This document shows, in pieces, positions 18,835 to 27,793 of a DNA stretch of 64,000 nucleotides. The notes under the pieces were generated by a model. It was given only the letters and a program-made list of their open reading frames with translations. It was not told the DNA's origin and did no database searches. The stretch lies in NCBI RefSeq assembly GCF_001442615.1, contig NZ_LMXN01000015.1, positions 62,001-126,000 of the forward strand, read 5' to 3'. Positions within the stretch are counted from its first letter, which is position 1. The number at the start of each line of letters is the position of its first letter. The DNA is from Algoriphagus resistens (lineage in GTDB: Bacteria; Bacteroidota; Bacteroidia; Cytophagales; Cyclobacteriaceae). The position numbers and the translations under genes are program-made.

Positions 18835-18928
18835 TTCACAGACCACTTGTATTTCAGTCAACGAAGACACCGAAAGAGGGGAAGAAATCATTCCGGGTAT
18901 GATCCGCGAAGCGAAGGCCAGGTTGACC
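18835..18928. repeat. Third diverged copy of the permease-flanking repeat
   Basis: CACAGACCACTTGTATTTCAG...GAAGACACCGAAAG and, further on, GGTTGACC match AAGACCACTATTATTTCGG...GAGACAGACCGAGG and GGTGACC of the element at 5161-5344, in the same order. It lies in the 186-base gap between the ATPase stop and the permease start. Confidence 0.4.
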
Positions 18929-18949
18929 GATTTTCCAATTTTTCAATAG

Positions 18950-19645
18950 TTAAACATGAAACTGCTCCCTGATATTCTCTGTCACCACTTTACCATCAAA
19001 TAAGTTGATGATTCGGTGCGCATAGTTTGCATCATGCGGAGAGTGGGTTACCATCACAATCGTGGTTCCTTCATTATTGAGTTCTTCCAGAAGACGCATC
19101 ACCTCTTCACCGTTGGTAGAATCCAGGTTACCCGTAGGTTCATCGGCAAGGATCACAGAAGGCTTGGCTACGATGGCTCTGGCAATCGCTACACGCTGCT
19201 GCTGACCACCTGAAAGCTGCTGGGGAAAGTGATTTCTTCGGTGCATGATGTTCATGCGGGTCAATACTTCTTCTACCCGTGTCTTGCGCTCATCGGAAGG
19301 TATTTTAAGATAAAGCAAGGGAAGTTCCACGTTTTCAAATACAGTCAGTTCATCTATCAGGTTAAAGCTCTGAAATACAAAGCCGATATTGCCTTTTCTA
19401 AGTGAAGAGCGCTGCCTTTCAGAGAACTTTGCTACCTCATGTTCGAGGAAATGATATTCGCCTGAATCTGGATTATCCAGCAGACCGAGGATATTCAAGA
19501 GCGTGGATTTACCACATCCTGAAGGCCCCATGATAGCGACGAATTCGCCCTTTTTGATTTCGATTTGAATACTGTCCAATGCTGTAGTTTCCACTTCTTC
19601 AGTGGCGTAAAGCTTTCGGAGATCGACGGTTTTGATTACGTTCAT
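18950..19645 (-). CDS. ABC transporter ATP-binding protein (LolD/MacB-like)
   Basis: A 231-residue ATPase of the MacB/LolD/FtsE class. Walker A GPSGCGKST is at residues 40-48. The class-typical NIGFVFQSFNLIDELT (Q-loop) follows, then the signature LSGGQQQRVAIARA, Walker B VILADEPTGNLDS and the H-loop VTHSP. It supplies energy to separately encoded FtsX-type permeases and is the only ATPase seen near five such permeases. The adaptor gene lies upstream (276-base gap) and a subtype B permease downstream, giving the order adaptor-ATPase-permeases. One ATPase serving several permeases is inference. Confidence 0.95.
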   Translation of the reverse strand: MNVIKTVDLRKLYATEEVETTALDSIQIEIKKGEFVAIMGPSGCGKSTLLNILGLLDNPDSGEYHFLEHEVAKFSERQRSSLRKGNIGFVFQSFNLIDELTVFENVELPLLYLKIPSDERKTRVEEVLTRMNIMHRRNHFPQQLSGGQQQRVAIARAIVAKPSVILADEPTGNLDSTNGEEVMRLLEELNNEGTTIVMVTHSPHDANYAHRIINLFDGKVVTENIREQFHV

Positions 19646-19660
19646 GTGAGTTAAGTTTGA

Positions 19661-19681
19661 GACCGGAGACCGAAGACCGAA
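19661..19681. repeat. 7-base tandem repeat, three copies
   Basis: GACCGGA-GACCGAA-GACCGAA just upstream of the ATPase start codon. No other feature was seen in the 276-base gap. Confidence 0.45.
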
Positions 19682-19921
19682 GTCATTTGATCCTCCATTC
19701 TTGTTTTATTTTTATATTCTTTTAATATCAATGATTAGCTTATTTTTTAAGTGCCTTTTCGCCATTGCGGGGAATAGTTAATTCCAATAGTTAATTCTAG
19801 CATTTTGACCCGAAGCAATCCAGTATTGAATTTAAGAGATTGCTTGGCCACACCATGACGAACTCCACTATTTTGCGTCCATCAACCAATCGTCTCTCTT
19901 CTGTTTACCCGACACCCAACA

Positions 19922-21169
19922 TCATCTCAACTCCAGCACTTCATTCTTCCCGAAATTCTCGTAGCCGCTGATGATAACTTTCTCACCTTCTACCAGGCCT
20001 TCCAGCACTTCGTAATATTCTGGATTTTTATTCCCAAGTCTGATATTTCTCTTTTCTGCATTTCCTGAAGAGTTAACCACAAACACCCAGTTTCCTCCAG
20101 TGTCCTTAAAGAATCCTCCTGTCGGCAAAAGCAAACTCTGCTCACTATCGCTAAGTTGCAGTCTGATTCTTACACTCTGCCCTCTTCTGATTCCCTTTGG
20201 ACTCTCACCTGTAAATGTCATATCCACTTCAAATCTTCCATTGGTAATCGTCGGATAAATCTTGGTGATTTCAAGCTCATGATCTTTACCACTTAATGTG
20301 AACTTGCCCTGCAAACCCTGACCGATCCTAGGCAGGTACAGCTCATCTATAGGCACACGTACTTTAAATTCGTCCAGTACATCGATCTGTCCATATCTGG
20401 AACCTGAATTGATCGCCTGACCAACTTCGATCTGCTCCATAGCCAACTGTCCTGCGATGGGAGCTTTTATCACCAGTCCATTCAGTATCTGACCTACCCC
20501 CTCAAGTGAAGCATTCATTCTCCCCTCAGACTGCCGTAGTTGCGCAAGCTGATAAGACCTGGCAATGGAATCACTCCTGTATGATTTATAAGTTAACTCC
20601 TTCCTTTTCAGGTTGTACTCATATTGCTCTGCAACTTCTTCGAATTCCCGGTCAGAAACCAGTTTCTTTTCATGGAGCTCTTTGAACCTCTTATACTGAG
20701 GCTCCAGCAGACTGATCTGATAATCTATCTCTGCAAGCTGGCCTTGCTGGCTCAGGTCATTTTGATCCAGGAAAAGACGTGTCTGACGCAAATTATTGAT
20801 TTGCTCATAGAGCATAGTTTCCCGCTGCATCACATCCAGCTGCAAATTGGAATTGGCCATAATCAAAATCGTGTCTCCCACTTCAACTATTGCTCCTGAC
20901 TCCCGTACGATCTCCGATACCATACCACCTTCCACTGCATCGAGGAAAAAAGTCTGTGCTGGCTCGATCTGTCCGGAAACCAATATATAATCTGTAAACT
21001 CACCTTTCGAAACTGTGGCAATACTTAAGCGATCTTTCTCCACATTCATCGTAGATCTATGATCGGCATATCCGATTTGGTAAATGATCCCGGCGACTAA
21101 AACAACTCCGCCTACTATCCAGGCAATTCTTTTAGGGGTCCAGGTTTTCTTAGCTAATTTTCTATCCAT
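19922..21169 (-). CDS. HlyD-type periplasmic adaptor (membrane fusion protein)
   Basis: 415 residues from the ATG at 21167-21169. The frame stays open 47 codons upstream, but that stretch (cysteine- and arginine-rich) is not protein-like, and the chosen start places a clean N-terminal anchor at about residues 15-35 (IAWIVGGVVLVAGIIY). Then come a biotinyl-lipoyl half-motif (VSGQIEPAQTFFLDAVEGG), a long coiled-coil hairpin (about residues 115-215), the second lipoyl half (VIKAPIAGQLAMEQIEVGQ) and beta-barrel and membrane-proximal domains. It resembles MacA/HlyD-family adaptors that link an inner-membrane ABC transporter to the envelope. It is first in the adaptor-ATPase-permease series and divergent from the sigma-54-type regulator. 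No TolC gene is in the window. Confidence 0.92.
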   Translation of the reverse strand: MDRKLAKKTWTPKRIAWIVGGVVLVAGIIYQIGYADHRSTMNVEKDRLSIATVSKGEFTDYILVSGQIEPAQTFFLDAVEGGMVSEIVRESGAIVEVGDTILIMANSNLQLDVMQRETMLYEQINNLRQTRLFLDQNDLSQQGQLAEIDYQISLLEPQYKRFKELHEKKLVSDREFEEVAEQYEYNLKRKELTYKSYRSDSIARSYQLAQLRQSEGRMNASLEGVGQILNGLVIKAPIAGQLAMEQIEVGQAINSGSRYGQIDVLDEFKVRVPIDELYLPRIGQGLQGKFTLSGKDHELEITKIYPTITNGRFEVDMTFTGESPKGIRRGQSVRIRLQLSDSEQSLLLPTGGFFKDTGGNWVFVVNSSGNAEKRNIRLGNKNPEYYEVLEGLVEGEKVIISGYENFGKNEVLELR

Positions 21170-21498
21170 TGTGTATAAATGCCATTTTCGGGCTGTCCCC
21201 AATATGCCAAATGGTATGCCATGCAAAAAATCGCCTTTACAGGCCCGTTTCGTTGATTTGGGAAAAATCGGAATCGAGACTCGCGAACATTTTCGTCCGC
21301 AAGCGAACAAAAGAATGCAAAGTCGAATACATTTCTTTTTCCTTATATCCTTAAATCATCCTATAAAAACAGCCTCATATTGTCCGAAATCAAACGTTTT
21401 GTAGCAAATTTATATGGTCTTGTTTTTCGGTATGCTTTTGGAACAGGAGCACAGCGCAAGCAGGATAGGTTTCCATGCTTTTTTAATTCCTTTTTACT
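21170..21498. other. Divergent intergenic region between the adaptor and the NtrC-type regulator
   Basis: A 329-base region that must hold promoters for both directions. I looked for a GG-N10-GC sigma-54 site facing the adaptor. The nearest match (near 21222-21234 on the minus strand) has N9 spacing, so I do not call it. Nothing coding was seen. Confidence 0.4.
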
Positions 21499-22887
21499 AT
21501 GAGCGAGCAACGAACAGGCAAAATTCTTATTGTGGATGACAATGAAGACCTCCTTAAAGCAGCAAAAATTTTTCTAAAGCGGCATTTCTCTCAGGTAGAC
21601 ACAGAGACTAATCCTGATCTGCTCCCCATCCTCACGCATAATGAATCCTATGATGTGATTCTGCTGGATATGAACTTCACCAAGGATGTGAGTTCAGGAC
21701 AGGAAGGATTCTATTGGCTGGACAGGATCCTGGAACTTGACCCTTCCGCTGTGGTGGTTCTGATCACTGCCTATGGTGATGTGAACCTAGCTGTCAAAGC
21801 CATCAAAGAAGGTGCGACTGATTTTGTCTTAAAGCCGTGGGAAAATGAGCGCCTGCTGGCTACACTAAATTCTGCTTTGCAGCTTCGCAAAAAGAAAATT
21901 GAAGTAGACCTGCTAAGGGATCAAAAAGAAACCTTGCAGCAGGATATGGATAATAAATTCAAAGACATTATTGGTCAAAGTGAGACCATGCAGAAGGTTT
22001 TTGAGACGATCGAACGAGTGGCTGTCACAGATGCCAACGTGCTGATTCTAGGGGAAAACGGCACCGGGAAAGAATTGATTGCCCGGGCCATTCACAGGCA
22101 TTCCCGTAGAAACAGAGAGGCATTTGTAGGAGTTGATTTGGGTTCTATTACTCAAACTCTTTTCGAATCGGAGCTTTTTGGCCATAAAAAAGGATCATTT
22201 ACAGATGCCAAGGAAGATCGTGCAGGCAGATTCGAGCAAGCACATAAGGGTACGCTTTTCTTGGATGAAATAGGAAATCTACCCCTTGCCCTTCAATCAA
22301 AACTCCTGGCAGTACTTCAAAACCGCCAAGTGACACGCGTGGGAGCAAACAGACCTGTGGATGTAAATATCCGGCTGATTTCCGCTACCAATATGCCTAT
22401 TCATAACATGGTCTATGAAAATGGCTTCCGTCAGGATTTACTTTATCGTATCAATACCATTGAAATTCAGCTTCCTCCGCTTCGTGAGCGTTTGGAGGAT
22501 ATCCCTCTTTTGGCGGATCATTTTATTACTTTTTACTCCAAAAAATACAACAAAGACATCCGTAAAGCCTCTGAGCCACTGGTGAAACGAATGACAAAGT
22601 ATCACTGGCCTGGTAATATCCGTGAGCTTCAGCATAGTATAGAACGGGCGGTAATCATGTCCAATCACAATGTCCTGCAACCAGAAGATCTGTTTTTGCA
22701 GAAAATGGCACAACCTGAGCGACAGGATGAATCCGTAAGCTTGGAACATCTGAATATCGAAGATGTGGAACGCATTTTAATCAGAAAAGCGCTGCAAAAA
22801 CACAATGGTCATATCACGCGTGCAGCTGAAGAACTCGGTCTGACACGATCTTCACTCTACCGCAGACTGGAGAAATATGGTTTATAA
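21499..22887 (+). CDS. Sigma-54-dependent response regulator (NtrC family)
   Basis: A 462-residue regulator. The receiver domain (residues 7-125) has acidic residues D14-D15, phospho-acceptor D57 and K112. The AAA+ domain (about 157-385) has Walker A GENGTGKE at 185-192, the sigma-54 contact loop at 232-237 and Walker B (TLFLDEIG). The C-terminal Fis-type HTH is GHITRAAEELGLTRSSLYRR. The contact loop reads GSFTDA instead of GAFTGA; the key F and T are kept. The stop codon overlaps the histidine kinase start by 11 nt, so the two form one two-component system. It is divergent from the adaptor/ATPase/permease series, whose control is its probable job. Confidence 0.95.
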   Translation: MSEQRTGKILIVDDNEDLLKAAKIFLKRHFSQVDTETNPDLLPILTHNESYDVILLDMNFTKDVSSGQEGFYWLDRILELDPSAVVVLITAYGDVNLAVKAIKEGATDFVLKPWENERLLATLNSALQLRKKKIEVDLLRDQKETLQQDMDNKFKDIIGQSETMQKVFETIERVAVTDANVLILGENGTGKELIARAIHRHSRRNREAFVGVDLGSITQTLFESELFGHKKGSFTDAKEDRAGRFEQAHKGTLFLDEIGNLPLALQSKLLAVLQNRQVTRVGANRPVDVNIRLISATNMPIHNMVYENGFRQDLLYRINTIEIQLPPLRERLEDIPLLADHFITFYSKKYNKDIRKASEPLVKRMTKYHWPGNIRELQHSIERAVIMSNHNVLQPEDLFLQKMAQPERQDESVSLEHLNIEDVERILIRKALQKHNGHITRAAEELGLTRSSLYRRLEKYGL

Positions 22888-24229
22888 GAGGTTTTCACTT
22901 GGAGTTGGTTTACGGATTTTCGGAATTATCGCTAGCCTGTACCTAGGACTTTGGCTGTATTATAGTCAGAATCTTTGGCTGGCCCCTGCTATTTTGGGGC
23001 TGATCTCTCTTATCCAGATTGGCGAGATGATCTACTATGTCAATTCCATCAACCACAAACTCGCACGATTTCTAGACTCCATTCGCTACGCTGACTTCTC
23101 AAGCTCCTTCACTTCAGACAGTAAAATGGGAAAGTCCTTCCGCGAAGTAAATGCTTCTTTCAATGAAGTGATGGAGGTTTTCAAACAGACCCGTGCCGAG
23201 AAGGAAGAGCAGATGCTTTTTCTTCAGGTGATTATCCAGCACATCAATACCGGAATTATTTCTTTCAATGACGTAGGGAAAATCGGGGTAATCAATAATG
23301 CAGCAAAACATCTGCTTCAGATTCCACAATTTCGGGACATTACAGACTTGGGCAAGCTATCTCCCAAACTCCTTGAGGATGTAATGGATATGAAACCAGG
23401 ACAGCGGATCTCAAAAAAAGTCAATCCTTCCCTACATCTGATCATACAGTCCACTTCCCTCAAGATGGGAGGCCAAAGCTGGACCCTACTTTCTCTTCAA
23501 AACATCAATGCTGAACTTCAATCCAATGAACTTGAAGCCTGGCAGAACCTGACAAAAGTACTGCGGCATGAGATCATGAATTCCATTACTCCGATTTCCA
23601 GTTTGGTGGAATCACTCCGCACCATTTTGGATGAGGATAGCTATGTACAGCAGGAAGGATTTTTGATTAAAAAAGAGGGCTTTATGGACATGCAGGAAGG
23701 CTTAGATACCATTGCCAATCGCAGCAGAGGCTTAGTGAATTTCGTAAATGCCTACCGGGATTACACCAATATTCCTGCCCCGAAAAAAGTAATTATGCCT
23801 GTAAGGCAACTATTTGAGAATGTGCTCAATCTGATGAAGGAGGATTTAAAAATGGCTGAGGTAAAAATAGATACTAAGATTCATCCCGGTGATTTGGAAA
23901 TCCGCTGCGATCCCGATCAGATTACCATGATCTTGATCAATCTGGTAAAAAATGCCTCTGAATCCTTACAGAATCAAGCTGATCGTACCATTTGGCTATC
24001 GGCCATTGGCCAAGGGGATCTAGGATTGATGATACAAGTGGAAGATTCCGGGCCTGGGATCATTCCTGAAGCGTTGGAGCGGATTTTTGTTCCTTTTTAC
24101 TCTACTAAAAAGACCGGAAGTGGTATAGGCCTTGCAATCTCAAGGCAGATCATGAATCTCCACAACGGCAGTCTTCAAGTGACTTCCATCCCAAATGAAC
24201 GGACTATTTTTACGATGAATTTCAGGTAG
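22877..24229 (+). CDS. Sensor histidine kinase, partner of the NtrC-type regulator
   Basis: A 450-residue membrane kinase. Two N-terminal helices lie at about residues 10-30 and 34-53 with almost no periplasmic loop, so it probably senses within the membrane or cytoplasm. Residues 110-215 look like a PAS domain. The DHp helix has LRHEIMNSITPI with the phospho-acceptor H231, and the HATPase_c domain has the N box (NLVKNASES), G1 (VEDSGPGI) and G2 (KKTGSGIGLAISRQI). The NtrB/AtoS-like layout matches the NtrC-type partner. The start overlaps the regulator stop by 11 nt, consistent with translational coupling. The stimulus is unknown; envelope stress is a reasonable guess from the neighbouring MacB-type genes. 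Confidence 0.93.
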   Translation: MVYKRFSLGVGLRIFGIIASLYLGLWLYYSQNLWLAPAILGLISLIQIGEMIYYVNSINHKLARFLDSIRYADFSSSFTSDSKMGKSFREVNASFNEVMEVFKQTRAEKEEQMLFLQVIIQHINTGIISFNDVGKIGVINNAAKHLLQIPQFRDITDLGKLSPKLLEDVMDMKPGQRISKKVNPSLHLIIQSTSLKMGGQSWTLLSLQNINAELQSNELEAWQNLTKVLRHEIMNSITPISSLVESLRTILDEDSYVQQEGFLIKKEGFMDMQEGLDTIANRSRGLVNFVNAYRDYTNIPAPKKVIMPVRQLFENVLNLMKEDLKMAEVKIDTKIHPGDLEIRCDPDQITMILINLVKNASESLQNQADRTIWLSAIGQGDLGLMIQVEDSGPGIIPEALERIFVPFYSTKKTGSGIGLAISRQIMNLHNGSLQVTSIPNERTIFTMNFR

Positions 24230-24240
24230 CCGATGCCAAT

Positions 24241-24262
24241 GTGAGTGTCTCACTCACTTTTT
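24241..24262 (+). terminator. Rho-independent terminator after the two-component operon
   Basis: GTGAGTG-TCT-CACTCAC, a perfect 7-base stem with a 3-base loop, followed by five Ts. It starts 11 bases after the kinase stop codon. Confidence 0.65.
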
Positions 24263-24459
24263 ATAAAGGAATTATTTTTCCATTCGTGACGACACGGACG
24301 GCGGCCTCGTGTTAGCATAATGGCTATATATGCTCTACAGACTCTACTCTGACCTTTGTGAAAAACCTCTGAGAACGGATGAACGCAAAGGCTTTTCAGC
24401 AATTTGAGATTTGCAGTCTTGCGCTGTTTTACTGATTAAGATTTGCAATCCCGGACTAT

Positions 24460-26616
24460 TTAAAACTTATACATCCCTGTTACACCGAAAGTGGCTGGAT
24501 TGCCTAGGTGGGATGGACCAAAGTTGTAGGCGTAATCAATATAGGTAGTATCAAAGATATTTTTAGCCCATACAGTGAGTTCCAATTCATCTGAAACCAC
24601 CCCGAATTTTGCATTGGCTATCTGATAAGCATCCTGGCTGATGGTATTCTCTAGATTGAAAAATTGCTCTCCAAAGTACAACCACTCTCCTCTAAGCATC
24701 CAATCCAGTTCATCGGAGTGGAAGAACTGAGGAGTCCACTGAGCGGCAAGCATTGAAGTCACATCAGGAGTAAAAATCTGTCTGTTTCCAGCGTAATCCA
24801 CTTCTCCCGATTCTCCGGGAAGCATTAACTTATCAAAGGTAGCATGCGTAAATCCAAAGCTCCAGTCAATGCCCAAGTTTCTGGTAGGAATGGCGTTGAT
24901 CTCCCACTCTATTCCCGCACTTGTCATATCACCCGCATTTTGAGTCACCACAATAGCATCCGGCAAGATTAGGCCTGGAACTTGCACATCAGAAATTGCA
25001 GTGATGAAAGCTGATACATTTACTCGCATCCGTCTGTTGAAAAAGTAGTTTTTACTTCCGATTTCAAAGTTATTTGAGAACTCAGGATCATAGGCAAACA
25101 GGGGAGGATTACTCGGATCAGAACCGATCTGAGTCAGACCTCCTGGCCTAAAGCCACGGCTGTAACTTCCATACACTTCATTGGTAGGTGCCAGCTGATA
25201 AGCCAGAGCAACTTTAGGGGAAATTGCATTGTAATCTACTTTCCCTGTAGTATCAGGCTGGGTCACCATGAGATCTCCTCCAAAATCCATCTCTTGGGAA
25301 ACTGTTAGTTTCTTCTTTTCATAATCAGAGCGTAGCCCGGCCGTCAGTTTCAGTTTGTCCGTAAGACTATAAGTTGCCTGACCAAAAAATGCAAAACCAT
25401 AACCTGTCGCCACATTGGTATTGATCGTCGTGAAATTAGAAACGGGGGAGCCCACCAAAGCAGCATCAGCTCCAAAATATACTCCCTGCCTGGTCGGTGC
25501 ATCTGAAGTGAAGCCAAAGAATCCAACCTGCCAGTTCAATTTCTGTCCTGTATTCGCAGAAGCCAATCTGAGCTCCTGAGTCCAGACCGACACGGTATTC
25601 CAATCCTTCCCATAATCATTCACAATAGAAACCCCATCGATAGGCGAAAAATCCCCGTCTATTGGCGCTTTGTAATAGCGGTAATTGTTTTGGTAAGAAG
25701 TCTGGGAAGAAAAATTAAACCGAGATCCAGTATTTTTTAGTACCAAAGAAATATTCTGACTGTTGTCTACCATCTCTGTGGTAGCATTTTGATTCACTTC
25801 ATAAGGGTTCTCAATAGCAGAATCCGGGTCAGGGGCCAAAGAAAATGGGCCGTTATTTCTGCCAGTGTTACTTTTGAAGTTTAAAATGGCTTCCCAGTTT
25901 TTTGCAAAAAGATAATTAAGGTTCCCTGCCACCAGCAAATTCTTTTGCTTATCAAAATCACTGTCATTGTATAGATTGGTATAATATCCGTTCAATTTGT
26001 CGGCTAAAACTGACATGCCTACATACAACTTTTGCGGAAGCAGCATTGTCTTCACGCCTGCCGCCAATCTTGTAAAACCATAATTTCCTATATCGGTGCG
26101 GACAAATCCAGAAAGTTCATCAGACTTCGGTTTGGTAATGATGTTCATCACACCGCCCATGGCATTCCTGCCATAAAGCGTCCCCTGAGGGCCCCGCAAT
26201 ACTTCGATTCTCTCTACGTCATTGAGCAGGAAGAAATAAGTATCCAAGCCGAATTGATTCACTCCATCTACATAAGTCGCTACCGCTGGTTCATAGGAAG
26301 TGGTGGTGATGCCGCGGATCGAAATCACGTTCCGGTTGTCACCCGGATTGGATGAGTAAAAGTTTGGGATGTAACCGCGGAGATCTTTTGTCTGCCAAAG
26401 ATTCATTTCTTCCACCTTCCGATCATCAATTGCAGATACACTGAAAGGTACCTTTTGAAGATTTTCAGATTCCTTTTGTGCCGTGACCATGACTTCTCCG
26501 AGCTGGGTGGTTTCCGGAATAGTATCATTTGACTGTGCAAAAGAAATCCGGCTAGCAATGCTTAGCCCTGCGACAAGAAATAAGGTTGCTAGTGCTTTGT
26601 GGGTTATAATTGACAT
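24460..26616 (-). CDS. TonB-dependent outer-membrane receptor
   Basis: 718 residues. Signal peptide at about 1-27 (ending RISFAQS). A TonB-box-like stretch (LGEVMVTAQK) at about 40-49 is followed by a plug domain containing the conserved RGITTTSYEPAVATYVDGV and VLRGPQGTLYGRNAMGG. A 22-strand beta barrel follows and ends in an aromatic residue (GVTGMYKF), as outer-membrane barrels do. The sequence resembles siderophore/cobalamin-type receptors more than SusC, lacking the carboxypeptidase-like N-terminal domain. The ligand cannot be told from sequence. A LytTR regulator and LytS-type kinase lie upstream on the same strand and may control it. Confidence 0.92.
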   Translation of the reverse strand: MSIITHKALATLFLVAGLSIASRISFAQSNDTIPETTQLGEVMVTAQKESENLQKVPFSVSAIDDRKVEEMNLWQTKDLRGYIPNFYSSNPGDNRNVISIRGITTTSYEPAVATYVDGVNQFGLDTYFFLLNDVERIEVLRGPQGTLYGRNAMGGVMNIITKPKSDELSGFVRTDIGNYGFTRLAAGVKTMLLPQKLYVGMSVLADKLNGYYTNLYNDSDFDKQKNLLVAGNLNYLFAKNWEAILNFKSNTGRNNGPFSLAPDPDSAIENPYEVNQNATTEMVDNSQNISLVLKNTGSRFNFSSQTSYQNNYRYYKAPIDGDFSPIDGVSIVNDYGKDWNTVSVWTQELRLASANTGQKLNWQVGFFGFTSDAPTRQGVYFGADAALVGSPVSNFTTINTNVATGYGFAFFGQATYSLTDKLKLTAGLRSDYEKKKLTVSQEMDFGGDLMVTQPDTTGKVDYNAISPKVALAYQLAPTNEVYGSYSRGFRPGGLTQIGSDPSNPPLFAYDPEFSNNFEIGSKNYFFNRRMRVNVSAFITAISDVQVPGLILPDAIVVTQNAGDMTSAGIEWEINAIPTRNLGIDWSFGFTHATFDKLMLPGESGEVDYAGNRQIFTPDVTSMLAAQWTPQFFHSDELDWMLRGEWLYFGEQFFNLENTISQDAYQIANAKFGVVSDELELTVWAKNIFDTTYIDYAYNFGPSHLGNPATFGVTGMYKF

Positions 26617-26746
26617 AAAAGAATTGATACAGTTTCAGCGACGAATTTAAGGCTTGAAGGATTAAATACCTGCTAAAGAATAACTATTTCCGTCATTTCT
26701 CCGCAGAACATTGATATTGTGTTTTTTGGGAAAAACATAAATTGAA

Positions 26747-26796
26747 ATTGTTTTCTATAACAACAATTCTTGAATTTGTTTTTTACAGAAAACAAT
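26747..26796. promoter_or_regulatory. Inverted repeat upstream of the TonB receptor
   Basis: Perfect 10-base arms ATTGTTTTCT / AGAAAACAAT separated by 30 bases, 131 bases upstream of the receptor start. Inside the loop is a smaller dyad, AATTC-TT-GAATT. It could be a regulator site or an mRNA fold. The rest of the 335-base gap 26617-26951 is AT-rich and shows no gene. Confidence 0.35.
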
Positions 26797-26951
26797 ATGG
26801 AAAAGACTGGCAGAAATTTCAGACAGAAAAAGCAGCCAATAAATTCAGGGAATTCCAAATTCCTTTGTTGCAGTAGACGGGTTAAAAACCTGTGGTGAAA
26901 GTAAAACTCCGCTTTGGCTCTTTGGCTTTTTGTTTTGAATTGAATTGAAAA

Positions 26952-27659
26952 TCAAAGCAACTTCCTGTCTCCCAATTTTTTAAAAAACTCATCTCTATAA
27001 TTCCGACTGATCGGGTAAAGATCTTTTCCGATCAAAATCTCATTGGAATGGACCTCATCGATATGTCGCATATTGATAATAAATGAGCGGTGGATCCTGA
27101 CAAACTCTCCCGGCAAAGCATTGGCAATACTGGTCAGGGAAACCAGCGACATCACTTTCCTAGTAGATGTGATGATCTTGATGTATTCCCTTTGAGCCTC
27201 AATAGCCTGCACTTCAGCAAAGAGGAATTTCACAATCCTTGTATCGGTTTTGATAAAAAAGTAATCAGGTTTCTCCGCAGTTTCCTCAGCTACCACCTGT
27301 ACAGAAAGGTATTCCACAGCCTTATCAATGGCCTTACTGAATCGTTCAAAGGAAACCGGCTTCATCAGGTAATCAATCACATCCAACTCATACCCTTTTA
27401 CTGCATATTCCTCATAGGCGGTAACAAGAATCGTTAGTGGTCTCCCCGGAAGCTCTTTGAGCAAATCCATTCCCGTCATTAGAGGCATACGGATATCCAA
27501 CAGCAGAATATCCACAGAATTTTCCTTCAGAAAACCCATCGCCTCTTCTCCATTACTGCACACACCTGCCAATTCCAGGTTTGCAACTTTAGATACATAG
27601 TCCGAAAGCAATTTCCTTGCTGGTGGCTCATCATCGACTACAAGAATTTGGTAATTCAT
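26952..27659 (-). CDS. LytTR-family response regulator
   Basis: A 235-residue regulator. The receiver domain (1-120) has acidic residues at the N-terminus (VVDDEPPARK), the phospho-acceptor aspartate in LLLDIRMP and a conserved lysine in DYLMKPVSFE. A LytTR DNA-binding domain (about 135-235) has IKTDTRIVKFLFAEVQAIE, REYIKI and FVRIHRSFIINMRHID. LytTR proteins bind short direct repeats upstream of target genes. The partner kinase gene is upstream (134-base gap, same strand), and the TonB receptor downstream is a plausible target. Confidence 0.95.
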   Translation of the reverse strand: MNYQILVVDDEPPARKLLSDYVSKVANLELAGVCSNGEEAMGFLKENSVDILLLDIRMPLMTGMDLLKELPGRPLTILVTAYEEYAVKGYELDVIDYLMKPVSFERFSKAIDKAVEYLSVQVVAEETAEKPDYFFIKTDTRIVKFLFAEVQAIEAQREYIKIITSTRKVMSLVSLTSIANALPGEFVRIHRSFIINMRHIDEVHSNEILIGKDLYPISRNYRDEFFKKLGDRKLL

Positions 27660-27793
27660 CTGTTTATAATTGATTTTTTAATGGTCACCTAGAATAGTCG
27701 GGGCAAGCTATGGAATCTCTCATGGTGAATAATCATCCCCTGCGTGACTTATTATTGATCATGCCTGTCTTCCTCCTTCAAGCAAGCCCGATT

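Noticed and set aside
21222-21234. Possible sigma-54 promoter facing the adaptor gene
   Set aside because: The GG and GC elements are 9 bases apart instead of the required 10, and the flanking consensus is poor.
24401-24459. Direct repeats of GATTTGCA after the TonB receptor gene
   Set aside because: Short and imperfect. They may belong to a common intergenic repeat, but no structure or second locus was found here.
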